Below, piece by piece: positions 8,426-16,642 of a DNA stretch of 64,000 bases. Source of the DNA: Acetobacterium bakii (GTDB taxonomy: Bacteria; Bacillota; Clostridia; Eubacteriales; Eubacteriaceae); contig NZ_LGYO01000003.1 in the NCBI RefSeq assembly GCF_001263355.1, positions 1-64,000 on the forward strand. Reading direction: 5' to 3'. A model generated the notes under the pieces. The model did no database searches and was not told the DNA's origin. It saw nothing but the letters and a program-made list of their open reading frames with translations. Position 1 is the stretch's first letter. Each line of letters starts with the position of its first letter. Both the position numbers and the translations under genes were made by a program.

Positions 8426-8788
8426 ATGGAAAAATTAGTGTTTTTGGGCGGCTTATTAGCAATTTATGCTGTATGGCTTGTTATTGACTACATCAGAAAC
8501 AAAGGAAAAAGCATGCCTAGGGTTATGCTACGGGCGATCATTCTTTTCTTCCTGATCGCAGGGTTTCTTATATTGGTAAAGGCTGACATTCCTATTTTGA
8601 TCAATTTTGATAATAGTGCATTTATTATTATTACATGTGCAGTATTACTTGTTATGATAGGGTTGTTTGTTGCACCACATATAAATCTTAAAAAAGGGAC
8701 GCCGGAGTTTCAATTGATAATAGGATGTATCATTTTCTTATTAATTTCAGCTGTAGCTATTACCATATTAGTTGTTACGAAACCTTGA
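8426..8788 (+). CDS. Small four-helix membrane protein, probable RHS-tip immunity protein 3
   Basis: 120 residues with four predicted membrane helices, preceded by AAGGAG. Its N-terminal two thirds differ from the proteins at 6477 and 7634 but share the frame WLVIDYIRNKGKSM and VGLFVAPHINLKKGTPEF. Its last ~35 residues are almost identical to those of the protein at 6477. Its own toxin partner survives only as a 42-codon stub (8288-8416), so it may act as an orphan immunity protein. Function is inferred from context. Confidence 0.65.
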   Translation: MEKLVFLGGLLAIYAVWLVIDYIRNKGKSMPRVMLRAIILFFLIAGFLILVKADIPILINFDNSAFIIITCAVLLVMIGLFVAPHINLKKGTPEFQLIIGCIIFLLISAVAITILVVTKP

Positions 8789-8849
8789 AAAGATAGTCGT
8801 TGTATTTTCTCTCGAATTTGATATGATATTTATCAAATAAATGAATATT

Positions 8850-8878
8850 GATCTGCAGCAACCAAGTTGCTGCAGATC
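8850..8878 (+). terminator. Hairpin terminator behind immunity gene 3
   Basis: Perfect inverted repeat GATCTGCAGCAAC / GTTGCTGCAGATC followed by ATATTTTTAT. It is the fourth copy of the locus-specific hairpin. Confidence 0.7.
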
Positions 8879-9200
8879 ATATTTTTATAAGGCGTTTTAA
8901 TTTACAGAGTGATTCAGGTCGAATTATTGGTGGAGTATTATCACCAAATGCATAATATAATCGGAACGACATCGGAGCTATTGATAAGACGAACGTTCGT
9001 GAAGGATGCAAGCGACTGTTGCACACACCAGAAATAAAATATAATTAATAAATGGTCGTCGAAATGGCTTAACTGTGGGATTACAATGAGTAGAATCAAA
9101 TAGAATTTAGTAGAATACTGACAAACATTTGAGAAAAGAGATAAAATGTGTCTTAAAAATGTCGTAAACGGTCAAAAAATGGCTTTAATATGCCATTTAC

Positions 9201-9252
9201 CTACTGTTTCGTAATCAGTAGGCCGGCGGTTCGATTCCGCCCGCTAGCTCCA
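9201..9252 (+). repeat. tRNA-Thr(CGT) 3' half, second attachment-site copy
   Basis: Identical to 1954-2005 over 52 bases. It contains the anticodon loop TTCGTAA, the complete T-arm, the acceptor strand and CCA, without a 5' half. Together with the first copy it brackets 7.2 kb holding the integrase relic, the RHS gene and the tip/immunity modules. Confidence 0.75.
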
Positions 9253-9267
9253 GTAAGAATAGCATAA

Positions 9268-9292
9268 GAGAGCCGTTTGGTTCTCTTTTTTT
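9268..9292 (+). terminator. Terminator behind tRNA-Thr half
   Basis: GAGAGCC-GTTT-GGTTCTC stem followed by seven T. It sits 15 bases after the CCA end, as expected of a terminator that once served an intact tRNA gene. Confidence 0.65.
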
Positions 9293-9449
9293 ATTGCATA
9301 GAATGTGAATAATTCTGAAAAACCCATGATCTGGGGATTATTTGGGGATTATTTACAAAGTAAAACAGCTCTATAACCGCAGTTGCAGAGCTTTATTAGT
9401 GTTCTTTATTAAAAAAAATTCCATGGCTGTGCTAGCGATTGCATCAGCA

Positions 9450-9878
9450 GAATTAATCGGACGGCTCATCGGAATTGAACGAACAGGCAGTGAAGCTACT
9501 ATTAAAAAACAGCAGCTGCGCCTGACCTATGATGCCAAAAACCGGGTGGACTACCTGACCACTGACCAACATAGTGGTCAGGTAGCGACTAAAACCAGTA
9601 TGTGTACGGCGATGGTTTAATCGCCGGATCCCTGTCGGAACTGATTTACCAGGTGAAGGTCAATGACACTAAACGGGTAGAATACACCTACGACAATCTG
9701 GCATGGGGCTATACCCGAAAGCTCAACACTGCGGTACCCTTTACGACCATCTACCAGATTAAAAAAAGGAATGGCATCAGGAACCACAACCGTACTGGTT
9801 GAAAGCATCACCAACGGAACTAGCACCCTGAGCTATACCTACGATATTTTTGGCAATATCCTGACAGTCAATGAACAT
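9450..9878 (+). pseudogene. RHS core fragment, frameshifted
   Basis: The block aligns with bases ~4653-5070 of the complete RHS gene, for example LIGRLIGIERTGSEATIKKQ and SLSELIYQVKVNDTKRVEY. Frame breaks occur near 9595 (a short deletion) and near 9768 (extra A in a run). A short insertion, TTDQHSGQ, is also present. It is a decayed piece of a second RHS gene lying outside the tRNA-half repeats. Confidence 0.85.
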
Positions 9879-9892
9879 TTATTAGAATAAAT

Positions 9893-10254
9893 TGATATTT
9901 TGATGATATAACATTTTTAATAAATATCCAGTAAACTGATAAAAATTGGTATTCTGTCAAAAAATATCATGATGGCTTTATTGAAGAACATCATCCCGAT
10001 ATTCCGGCTACAACCTGATTAATGGCCTTCGAGGATGAGTATTTCGGGTGCGATTTACCAACCGAACCGGAATTTTGTGGTTCAAACGCAAATTTCCGTT
10101 TTTAGAACTTTTATTAAATTGAATCTCAGAAATAATGCGATCTTGCTGACATGGAGTTTGAAATAAACGTTAAAATGAGGAAAAACCTGAAATAGAGCCA
10201 GCTCATCCTTCTTAATGATAATATCCAGTTCGAAACATTAAAACTAAGGAAGAA
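9893..10254. other. Gene-free interval
   Basis: Short stop-interrupted frames only. I recognise no family, tRNA or repeat in it. Confidence 0.4.
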
Positions 10255-10389
10255 ATGATAAAAGAGATTCTTGAGTTAAATGTGGAAGGTAAAAATCTTA
10301 CTGAAATTGCAGAAATCACAAAATTATCCAAGCAAAAGGTCAATTCGGTATTAAATGAATACGGCAAAAATGAGGAAAAGGGTGCTTAA
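10255..10389 (+). CDS. Tiny helix-turn-helix ORF, 44 aa
   Basis: ATG at 10255, TAA at 10387. The product reads like a lone helix-turn-helix of the resolvase/transposase type: EGKNLTEIAEITKLSKQKVN. It is too short to do more than bind DNA and may be a leftover of a larger recombinase or phage gene. No strong ribosome site precedes it. Confidence 0.35.
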   Translation: MIKEILELNVEGKNLTEIAEITKLSKQKVNSVLNEYGKNEEKGA

Positions 10390-10504
10390 CAGTGAATAAA
10401 TCAAATTTATTTTTTTCAATTACCGGTCAATACTCTGAAAATCCAGGATCATGCGCAATTGTAAATCACATTTGAGTGGGTGTGGGATGGTGGGCAAGAT
10501 TCCC

Positions 10505-10544
10505 GAAAGTTTGCAAAGGCGCTTACGCGCATTTGTAAACTTTC
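10505..10544. other. Long hairpin in gene-free DNA
   Basis: GAAAGTTTGCAAA (10505-10517) pairs with TTTGTAAACTTTC (10532-10544) with one mismatch, around a GGCGCTTACGCGCA loop that can itself pair. It is followed at ~10555-10600 by further GC-rich short inverted repeats. There is no poly-T tail directly after it. It could be a structured RNA, an IS end or a recombination site; I cannot decide which. Confidence 0.4.
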
Positions 10545-10730
10545 AGATCTTGCTTTCCCTAGGCGGGAAAGTGAAGTATGGGGGACACCCCCAAACCCTC
10601 GTTGGTGACAAAAAACTTTTCCAGAAAACAGAGAAATTCTGTTCAATACATGTTGAAAAAATTTATATCTAAAAGATAATCCAAGTGATTGAAGAATAAT
10701 GGAAAAATAACTTTTGTCTAGCAAGTCTGA

Positions 10731-10759
10731 TTGATTCTAATTTTGATTAATGGTATTAT
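10731..10759 (+). promoter_or_regulatory. Promoter of the sce7726/sce7725 pair
   Basis: TTGATT (10731-10736), 17-base spacer, TATTAT (10754-10759). The ribosome site AAAGGAGG at 10768-10775 and the ATG at 10782 follow at the expected distances. Confidence 0.55.
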
Positions 10760-10781
10760 GATATAGGAAAGGAGGATTCAA

Positions 10782-11630
10782 ATGAATTATGACAATTATC
10801 CCATACTTTCTCGAGTCTTCACCAGATCAGTTCTGAAAAGTTTTACTACTGGTAGAGATTTTAATGATGTTTATAATCTTGCAGTGAAGTTGTTTATTTC
10901 TGAACCAAAAAAAAACACAAATAGAGATAATTTTGAATTATTGTATCGTATTCTAAAAAATGATTATCGTAATGAATATTATTATAAAAATACACTTCTA
11001 AATAAGTTGCTTCTTGGCGTCCATAGCATTAACACAACTACTGCATTAACAGAATTGCCAATTGCCGGATCAAAGGCGGACTTTATGTTGATCAATGGAA
11101 AAGCTGTTGTCTATGAAATAAAAACAGAGCTTGATAATCTCGCCAGACTTGATAGCCAAATCCAAAACTATTACAAAGCATTTAATCACGTTTGTGTTCT
11201 GACATTCGAAAGTAATGCAGATGCGCTATTTAAGAAATACAAAGATAATACTGTAGGCATTTATGTTATTACACCGAAAGAAACGATTCGTAGAATTAAA
11301 GAACCGCTTGAAAACAATGATGATCTATCCGTTGAATCAATGTTCTATATATTAAGAAAGTATGAATACGAGAATATTTTATTTAAGTATTTCGGTTATT
11401 TGCCAAAGACCTCTCAATTTAAATATTTTGAAGCATGCATGAATTTATTCCATGATATTGGTACGAAAAATCTGAATGAAATGATTCTTTGTGAGCTTAA
11501 GAATAGAAATCATGTCACAAGTGATAAGTTTAACAATATTCCAAAATCATTGAAAGCGCTAAGTTACTTTAGTGAATTGACCCCTGCTCAATATGATAGA
11601 TTAGATTCAAATTTAAAACTATATTATTAG
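10782..11630 (+). CDS. sce7726 family protein (putative PD-(D/E)XK nuclease)
   Basis: 282 residues with an excellent ribosome site (AAAGGAGG). The core GSKADFMLINGKAVVYEIKT carries the D...ExK signature of PD-(D/E)XK nucleases (Asp of SKADF, Glu and Lys of YEIKT). A trailing segment DNLARLDSQIQNYY follows. This arrangement is what I know of the sce7726 family. The partner sce7725-like gene starts 12 bases downstream, and the two families are usually neighbours. Their biochemical role is not established. The nuclease-like fold and the location among defence genes suggest an anti-phage or DNA-processing function, which is inference. Confidence 0.75.
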   Translation: MNYDNYPILSRVFTRSVLKSFTTGRDFNDVYNLAVKLFISEPKKNTNRDNFELLYRILKNDYRNEYYYKNTLLNKLLLGVHSINTTTALTELPIAGSKADFMLINGKAVVYEIKTELDNLARLDSQIQNYYKAFNHVCVLTFESNADALFKKYKDNTVGIYVITPKETIRRIKEPLENNDDLSVESMFYILRKYEYENILFKYFGYLPKTSQFKYFEACMNLFHDIGTKNLNEMILCELKNRNHVTSDKFNNIPKSLKALSYFSELTPAQYDRLDSNLKLYY

Positions 11631-11642
11631 GAGGCCATCAAA

Positions 11643-12608
11643 ATGTATTTTCCGTACTTACGTGGTAAACAAGAAGAATTGTTAGCATTACAGGGATTGC
11701 TTAAAAATAAACGTCTTTCAAAAAAAATTATACCAGTGATCGAACCTGTTAAATTGAGTTCGACTTTTATAAATACTCTACAGCTTTTTATTGAAAAAGA
11801 ACAAAAAATATACATTGTTCAAAATTCTTCTGTTGGTAACTTTGATGATGATTTAAACACTAATATTATTGGCAATGAGGATGAAAAAGAGAAACGGAAA
11901 ATTGAAATTCTCATCGAAAATAAAAATAAATATGGCCAGTATTTATCAAATAAAAATATAGGATTAGCCTATCTTTATTCAAATGATGATATTGATGTTA
12001 TAAGGAAGACAAGCGAAAAAAACAAAATAGCGTTAATATTCATTGATGATGACCAAATTGAGGATTTTAAAAGTTTTGGTTTGAGTGACGTAAACATTGA
12101 AATGCTATTTGTACCGGAAGTTGGATACGAGGATGAATTGGACTCTTTATTAGTAATTTTCAGAGACAGATTTAAAAAGGCGCCCCGTAATTCAGACTAT
12201 CAGGAAAACGATGATGAATTTTTTTCAAAGGATAATTTAATTTACTTAAGAAATGATTATTTGGGGTTTAGTGATTACAGCATCGTTGGAAAGGGGTATG
12301 ATGAGTCAGGGTTTTCTCCATATGCGATTGCGATACATATTGTGTATTTGAATATCGATACATCTTCTTTTAGAATAAGACACTTTGTTTCGGATACTAA
12401 TCATAATGTAAAAAACCCGGCATTGAAGTTTTCTGAAGCAATGGAAAAACTGTTGGATTGGTTAAAGGAACATTCGGACATTCAAACATTAGGATTAGAT
12501 ATGTTAATTTCGTACTTTGAGAACGAAAAATACCCCGGATTAGGTTCAGTTAAGCGGTATTCTATTATGCATCACTTGGAGATAGTGGGTAATCTACTGG
12601 ATTCATAG
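11643..12608 (+). CDS. sce7725 family protein
   Basis: 321 residues beginning MYFPYLRGKQEELLALQGLL, the characteristic start of the sce7725 family. The AGGAGG site before the ATG lies at the end of the preceding gene, so the two are an operon. The protein has no membrane segment. It resembles TIM-barrel-like beta proteins found in phage-related settings, and internal motifs such as YLRNDYLGFSDY and GKGYDESGFSPYAIAIH are typical of the family. Function unknown. Linkage with an sce7726 nuclease-like protein suggests a two-component system. Confidence 0.75.
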   Translation: MYFPYLRGKQEELLALQGLLKNKRLSKKIIPVIEPVKLSSTFINTLQLFIEKEQKIYIVQNSSVGNFDDDLNTNIIGNEDEKEKRKIEILIENKNKYGQYLSNKNIGLAYLYSNDDIDVIRKTSEKNKIALIFIDDDQIEDFKSFGLSDVNIEMLFVPEVGYEDELDSLLVIFRDRFKKAPRNSDYQENDDEFFSKDNLIYLRNDYLGFSDYSIVGKGYDESGFSPYAIAIHIVYLNIDTSSFRIRHFVSDTNHNVKNPALKFSEAMEKLLDWLKEHSDIQTLGLDMLISYFENEKYPGLGSVKRYSIMHHLEIVGNLLDS

Positions 12609-13300
12609 TCAGTCAGTCAAAACTTAGGAGAATTTTTTTAAAGATAGTTCAGCGAGAGATTACTTGCTTGGAATATAGAAAATTAATTTCTCATACCTTA
12701 GTTCACGAAGTTGTAAGGAGATGTTTACGCGTCTCTTTTTTATTTTCAAAGAGGAATAAAAGAAATGAAAAAATCCTGTATTCCCGGATTTTGTAATAAG
12801 AACGCTTGCTATCCCCTTTAATATGAAATTCTTGTCACGTTGATACAATTTTAATATAATGTAGTGTAGTGTATCGATGCTAATTAGAACTATTATCATC
12901 TTATCATCGCTTGCGCACACTGATGATTTAGGCGTTCGCAGGTATAAGGATTAGGAATTATAAAAATTGTTTCGTTGCAACACCATATTTACAGAATAGA
13001 TAGCTCAAAAAATTTGCTGCATGATCAAGACTGATTAACAATCTGTTGTTAATCAGTTGAATTACGTGATTAGGCGGAGACCGTTCTCACTGTGGGCACA
13101 TCAGCAAAGCTTTCTTCTCTTCGTTTTTTTGTGGTATGTCATATTTGCTCAGAGTTATATTAGGGGAATATAGCAAACGAAACGTCCCCACGCCTTCTAA
13201 AGGGATGTGAAACGTTCCCTCGTCATAAAAATAGATATCAGAGGAAATTTGAATAATTTACAACTTCTTATACAAAATAGAATAGGAGGGAAATTACTAT
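12609..13300. other. Gene-free interval with 20-base repeat
   Basis: A weak hairpin followed by T-rich sequence (12714-12745, GAGATG...CGTCTC then TTTTTT) may end the sce7726/sce7725 transcript. The 20-base segment at 13209-13228 recurs at 14812-14831. A good ribosome site, AGGAGGG, precedes 13301. No gene is supported. Confidence 0.45.
13209..13228 (+). repeat. 20-bp direct repeat flanking the 427-aa gene, left copy
   Basis: GAAACGTTCCCTCGTCATAA here matches 14812-14831 in 18 of 20 positions. A shorter related segment, GAAACGTCCCC, lies at about 13179. The pair encloses the gene at 13301-14584. Confidence 0.6.
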
Positions 13301-14584
13301 ATGGAGTATGTCATTATAGGAATTCTTGTAGTTGTGTTATCTGTGGGCGCAGTTCTGTTCTGGAAAAGCAAAAATACTGAAGCAACATCAAATGATATTG
13401 TAATTATGAATTGGGACATCGGGTTAGATAATGTTGTTCCGACAGTAAGTGAAATGAATCAGCTTAAGATTCATTTGGAGCAATTACCTGCTGAAGCTAT
13501 ACCAGATGAAACAAAGCTAATGGAAATTACAGATAGCAAGGTTTTAGCACGTGTTAACAATCTGGTGCCAGAATTATTTAAGGCAGGTACGGCTGCTGGG
13601 AATGTAATTCAAGAAAGTGGACAGGTATTGTATCAGGCTATTATCCCGGTTGGCGCAAAACTTGCAAATTCAAAAGATATGGTTGGCGCTGCGCGTGGTA
13701 TTTATCATGGCGCCGAGGGAGTCAAAGGCCATGCTAATCTTGTTGCAGTTAATAATAGTGTTAATGTTACAGCGAATGCGGCTGCATCTGCAATGGGTGT
13801 AGCCTCAATAGTAGTCGGACAGTATTACATGACACAAATCAACGCAGAGCTTGGTGAGATTAATGTCGGGATATCTCGGATTGTAGATTTTCAGGATAAT
13901 GAATACAAAAGTAAAGTGTTTGCTTTGGTAGCGCAGATAAAGAAGGTAGCTATGTTCCAAGTTGATATTCTGGAAAACGATGAACTAAGACTGAGTGAAA
14001 TATCTAATCTAAATAGTTGGGAACAAGAATGCATTCAGTTGCTAGGTCATGCCAATCTCACAATAGCAGGTTTCACAAAGAAGAATGAACTTAATTATGA
14101 TGAGTATGAAAAAAAACTTGGTGAAGCTCAGAACTGGTATGTATATCAAAAAACATTAATGGAAATATTAGCTAAAATCGCAGAACTGAAACACACATTG
14201 CATCTTGGTGCAGTTTCAAGAGAACAGTGTAATGCATTACTTCCTACCTATTCAAAACAGGTGAAGGGTGCTTTGGCGCAGTTAAATGCATGGCATCAAT
14301 CCCAGGTTGAGAAGTTGGGAATTAATGTTCATGCAAGCAACAGAAAACGAGGTGGCTTTGATGGATTTATACATATGATTCCGGGATGGATTGATGAAGA
14401 ACATAACTTCCGTTCAATATCAGAAAAAACCGTGAATAAAATTATTACTCAAACCAAAGGATATGATATTCCTCGCAAAGCAGATAACGTAGATTTATTC
14501 CAAGAAGACGTTAGAATAATCGCTAAGGAAGGAAAGATATACTATTTACCACAAGAAAGTACAGAACGAGTAATAGCTCAATAA
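13301..14584 (+). CDS. Membrane-anchored protein of unknown function, 427 aa
   Basis: I do not recognise this family. A single N-terminal membrane helix (about residues 3-21, YVIIGILVVVLSVGAVLF) is followed by a short basic stretch. The rest is a large soluble part, so the bulk probably faces the cytoplasm. A glycine/alanine-rich segment around residues 115-175 (AAASAMGVASIVVGQYYM) could be a second, weak membrane contact. The remainder is predicted helical. AGGAGGG precedes the ATG. It stands alone between two 20-base direct repeats, with the sce7726/sce7725 pair on one side and the OLD/UvrD pair on the other. A defence or toxin role is possible but unsupported by motif. Confidence 0.7.
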   Translation: MEYVIIGILVVVLSVGAVLFWKSKNTEATSNDIVIMNWDIGLDNVVPTVSEMNQLKIHLEQLPAEAIPDETKLMEITDSKVLARVNNLVPELFKAGTAAGNVIQESGQVLYQAIIPVGAKLANSKDMVGAARGIYHGAEGVKGHANLVAVNNSVNVTANAAASAMGVASIVVGQYYMTQINAELGEINVGISRIVDFQDNEYKSKVFALVAQIKKVAMFQVDILENDELRLSEISNLNSWEQECIQLLGHANLTIAGFTKKNELNYDEYEKKLGEAQNWYVYQKTLMEILAKIAELKHTLHLGAVSREQCNALLPTYSKQVKGALAQLNAWHQSQVEKLGINVHASNRKRGGFDGFIHMIPGWIDEEHNFRSISEKTVNKIITQTKGYDIPRKADNVDLFQEDVRIIAKEGKIYYLPQESTERVIAQ

Positions 14585-14968
14585 GAATTGATGTCAATGC
14601 TATTCTTTGTAATGGTATTATAAAGGGACGTTTCGACTATCATGTTATGAACAGCGAAAATCAGAATCGTGGGAACTGTTTGTTGAAAAAAACCATTTTA
14701 ATTTGAGAATTTCACCATGAAAATGGTGGTAGTGTCCGTCAATTGAGCCGTGTGCTGAGTTTGGGCAAGATGATGGTGGAGTAGGCATTGAAGAGATAAG
14801 CATGACGCACGAAACATCCCCTCGTCATAATATTCAGTGATGGTGTTAGGCTGATCCTGCAGGAAAGAAATTTGGAGCAATTACTCAGTCACTCCTCATG
14901 GTGTGTATTGAATATCTCAATAATCAATGCTATGTAACCTTGTAGAATGGTTAAATTTGTAGGATAAT
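14585..14968. other. Gene-free interval with right 20-bp repeat
   Basis: Contains the repeat copy GAAACATCCCCTCGTCATAA at 14812-14831 and no credible ORF. The true start of the next gene is judged to be the TTG at 15002. Confidence 0.45.
14812..14831 (+). repeat. 20-bp direct repeat flanking the 427-aa gene, right copy
   Basis: Matches 13209-13228 in 18 of 20 positions. Confidence 0.6.
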
Positions 14969-15001
14969 GTGATTATAATCTTTTACGAGGGGGATAGACA
15001 A

Positions 15002-16642
15002 TTGATAGAAAAGATAAAAATTGAGAATTTAAAATGTATACAGGGAAGTTTTGAGTTGGACTTGAAACAGGGAATAAATATTCTTGTTGGAAATAATGAA
15101 GCAGGAAAATCAACTATTTTAGAGGCCATTCATATGGCATTAAGTGGTATCTTTAGAGGAAGGACAGTAAAAGGAAATTTAACGCAATATCTATTTAATT
15201 ATAACGTTGTTAATCAGTATTTAGACGACGTTAATAAAGGAAACGCACCAGAAGCACCTTATATTCTCATCGAACTATACATGAATGGCTCTTTTCCGAT
15301 ATTAGAGGGTGATAGATTCACTGATAAAAGCAGGTCGAGTAAAACAAGCGGTGTTGCTCTAAAAATCGCTTTAGACGAAAAATACAGTGAAGAATATGAG
15401 TCATTAATCAAGGCTGGTGAACTTGTAAGTTTACCGATAGAATACTATGATGTTGAATGGTATGCTTTTTCTCGGAAAGCTTTGACATCAAGAAGCATTC
15501 CGATCAAATCGTCATTTATTGATGTTGGCTTTAGTAAGTTTCAGAACGGTTCAGATATATACATCTCAAGAATCGTTCAAAACATACTAGAAACTGAAGA
15601 AAAAACGAAAGTTGCTCAAGCCTACCGAAAAGTAAAAGAAACTTTTTCTAAAGACCCTGCAATATCAAGTATTAACTCGAAAATAACTGGTATATCCAAG
15701 TTAAGTAGTAAGAAAATCGAATTAACGGTGGATTTAGGAGCACGTTCAACTTGGGATGGTAGTCTTATCACTCAACTTGACAATATCCCTTTTGATTTTA
15801 TTGGAAAAGGCGAACAAGCCATAGTGAAAACCGATTTAGCTTTATCCAATAAAAAGGCTGAATCGTCTTCGGTTATCCTTATTGAAGAACCTGAATGCCA
15901 TATAAGCCATGCTCGATTGAATCAGCTGTTAGAAAATATTAAGTCAAACTATGGTGGTAAACAGATAATAATATCTACACATAGTAGTTTTGTTTCTAAT
16001 AAGTTGGGTCTGGACAACTTGATATTACTCAATCAACAAAAGACAGTTCGCTTCAATGACCTAGAATCAAAAGAGTTTTTTGAAAAAATAGCTGGATATG
16101 GCACCTTACGTCTGATACTCTGTGATAAAGCAATATTGGTTGAAGGAGACTCTGACGAACTGGTAATACAGAGAGCATATATGGATACACACGATGGAAA
16201 ACTCCCTATCGAAGATAAGGTTGAGGTAATATCAGTAGGAACATCTTTCTTACGTTTCCTAGAAATTGCCAAGCATTTAAGTATCCCTGTGAAAGTTGTA
16301 ACTGATAACGATGGTGATATTTCAGCGTTGGAAAAGAAATACGAGGATTATATCGGTACAAACAAAAAATCAAATATAGAAATTTGTTATGATAATGAAG
16401 AACATATAGGGACACTTATACTTGGAAAAGATAAAAAACCATTCAATTATAATACGTTAGAACCTCTATTACTAAATGAAAACAACTTAAAGATGTTTAA
16501 CTCAATATTTAACACTAGCTATACTGTCGAAGATGACTTACATAAATATATGAAAAAACATAAAACAGAGTGCGCTTTGAAAATTTTCTCTGCGAAAAAT
16601 AAAATTAAATACCCCGATTATATCAAGAGATCATTACTATGA
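15002..16642 (+). CDS. OLD-family ATPase/TOPRIM nuclease (Gabija GajA-like)
   Basis: OLD proteins join an SMC-like ATPase to a TOPRIM nuclease. Those next to a UvrD-like helicase (class 2) are the GajA subunit of the Gabija anti-phage system. Visible are Walker A GNNEAGKST (near residue 35), Walker B SVILIEEPECHIS, the ISTHSSF segment, and TOPRIM motifs AILVEGDSDELV and VVTDNDGD. I place the start at TTG 15002, preceded by GAGGGGG; an ATG at 14969 would add 11 odd residues. At 546 residues it is close to the known GajA length. Its stop overlaps the helicase ATG by four bases (ATGA), so the two are co-translated. Confidence 0.82.
   Translation: MIEKIKIENLKCIQGSFELDLKQGINILVGNNEAGKSTILEAIHMALSGIFRGRTVKGNLTQYLFNYNVVNQYLDDVNKGNAPEAPYILIELYMNGSFPILEGDRFTDKSRSSKTSGVALKIALDEKYSEEYESLIKAGELVSLPIEYYDVEWYAFSRKALTSRSIPIKSSFIDVGFSKFQNGSDIYISRIVQNILETEEKTKVAQAYRKVKETFSKDPAISSINSKITGISKLSSKKIELTVDLGARSTWDGSLITQLDNIPFDFIGKGEQAIVKTDLALSNKKAESSSVILIEEPECHISHARLNQLLENIKSNYGGKQIIISTHSSFVSNKLGLDNLILLNQQKTVRFNDLESKEFFEKIAGYGTLRLILCDKAILVEGDSDELVIQRAYMDTHDGKLPIEDKVEVISVGTSFLRFLEIAKHLSIPVKVVTDNDGDISALEKKYEDYIGTNKKSNIEICYDNEEHIGTLILGKDKKPFNYNTLEPLLLNENNLKMFNSIFNTSYTVEDDLHKYMKKHKTECALKIFSAKNKIKYPDYIKRSLL

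Larger units (their letters stand above)
8828..9252 (+). repeat. Long direct repeat, copy B (ends in tRNA-Thr 3' half)
   Basis: Second copy of the block at 1591-2005, about 425 bases, with the same internal order: hairpin, GTTTTAATTTRCAGAGTG, a CGAACGTTCGTGA stretch, and the tRNA-Thr half. It follows immunity gene 3 exactly as copy A follows the immunity fragment at 1464. Confidence 0.85.

Noticed and set aside
10449-10724. Overlapping ORFs on both strands (91 and 73 codons)
   Set aside because: They arise from the GC-rich hairpin region and have no ribosome site or family resemblance.
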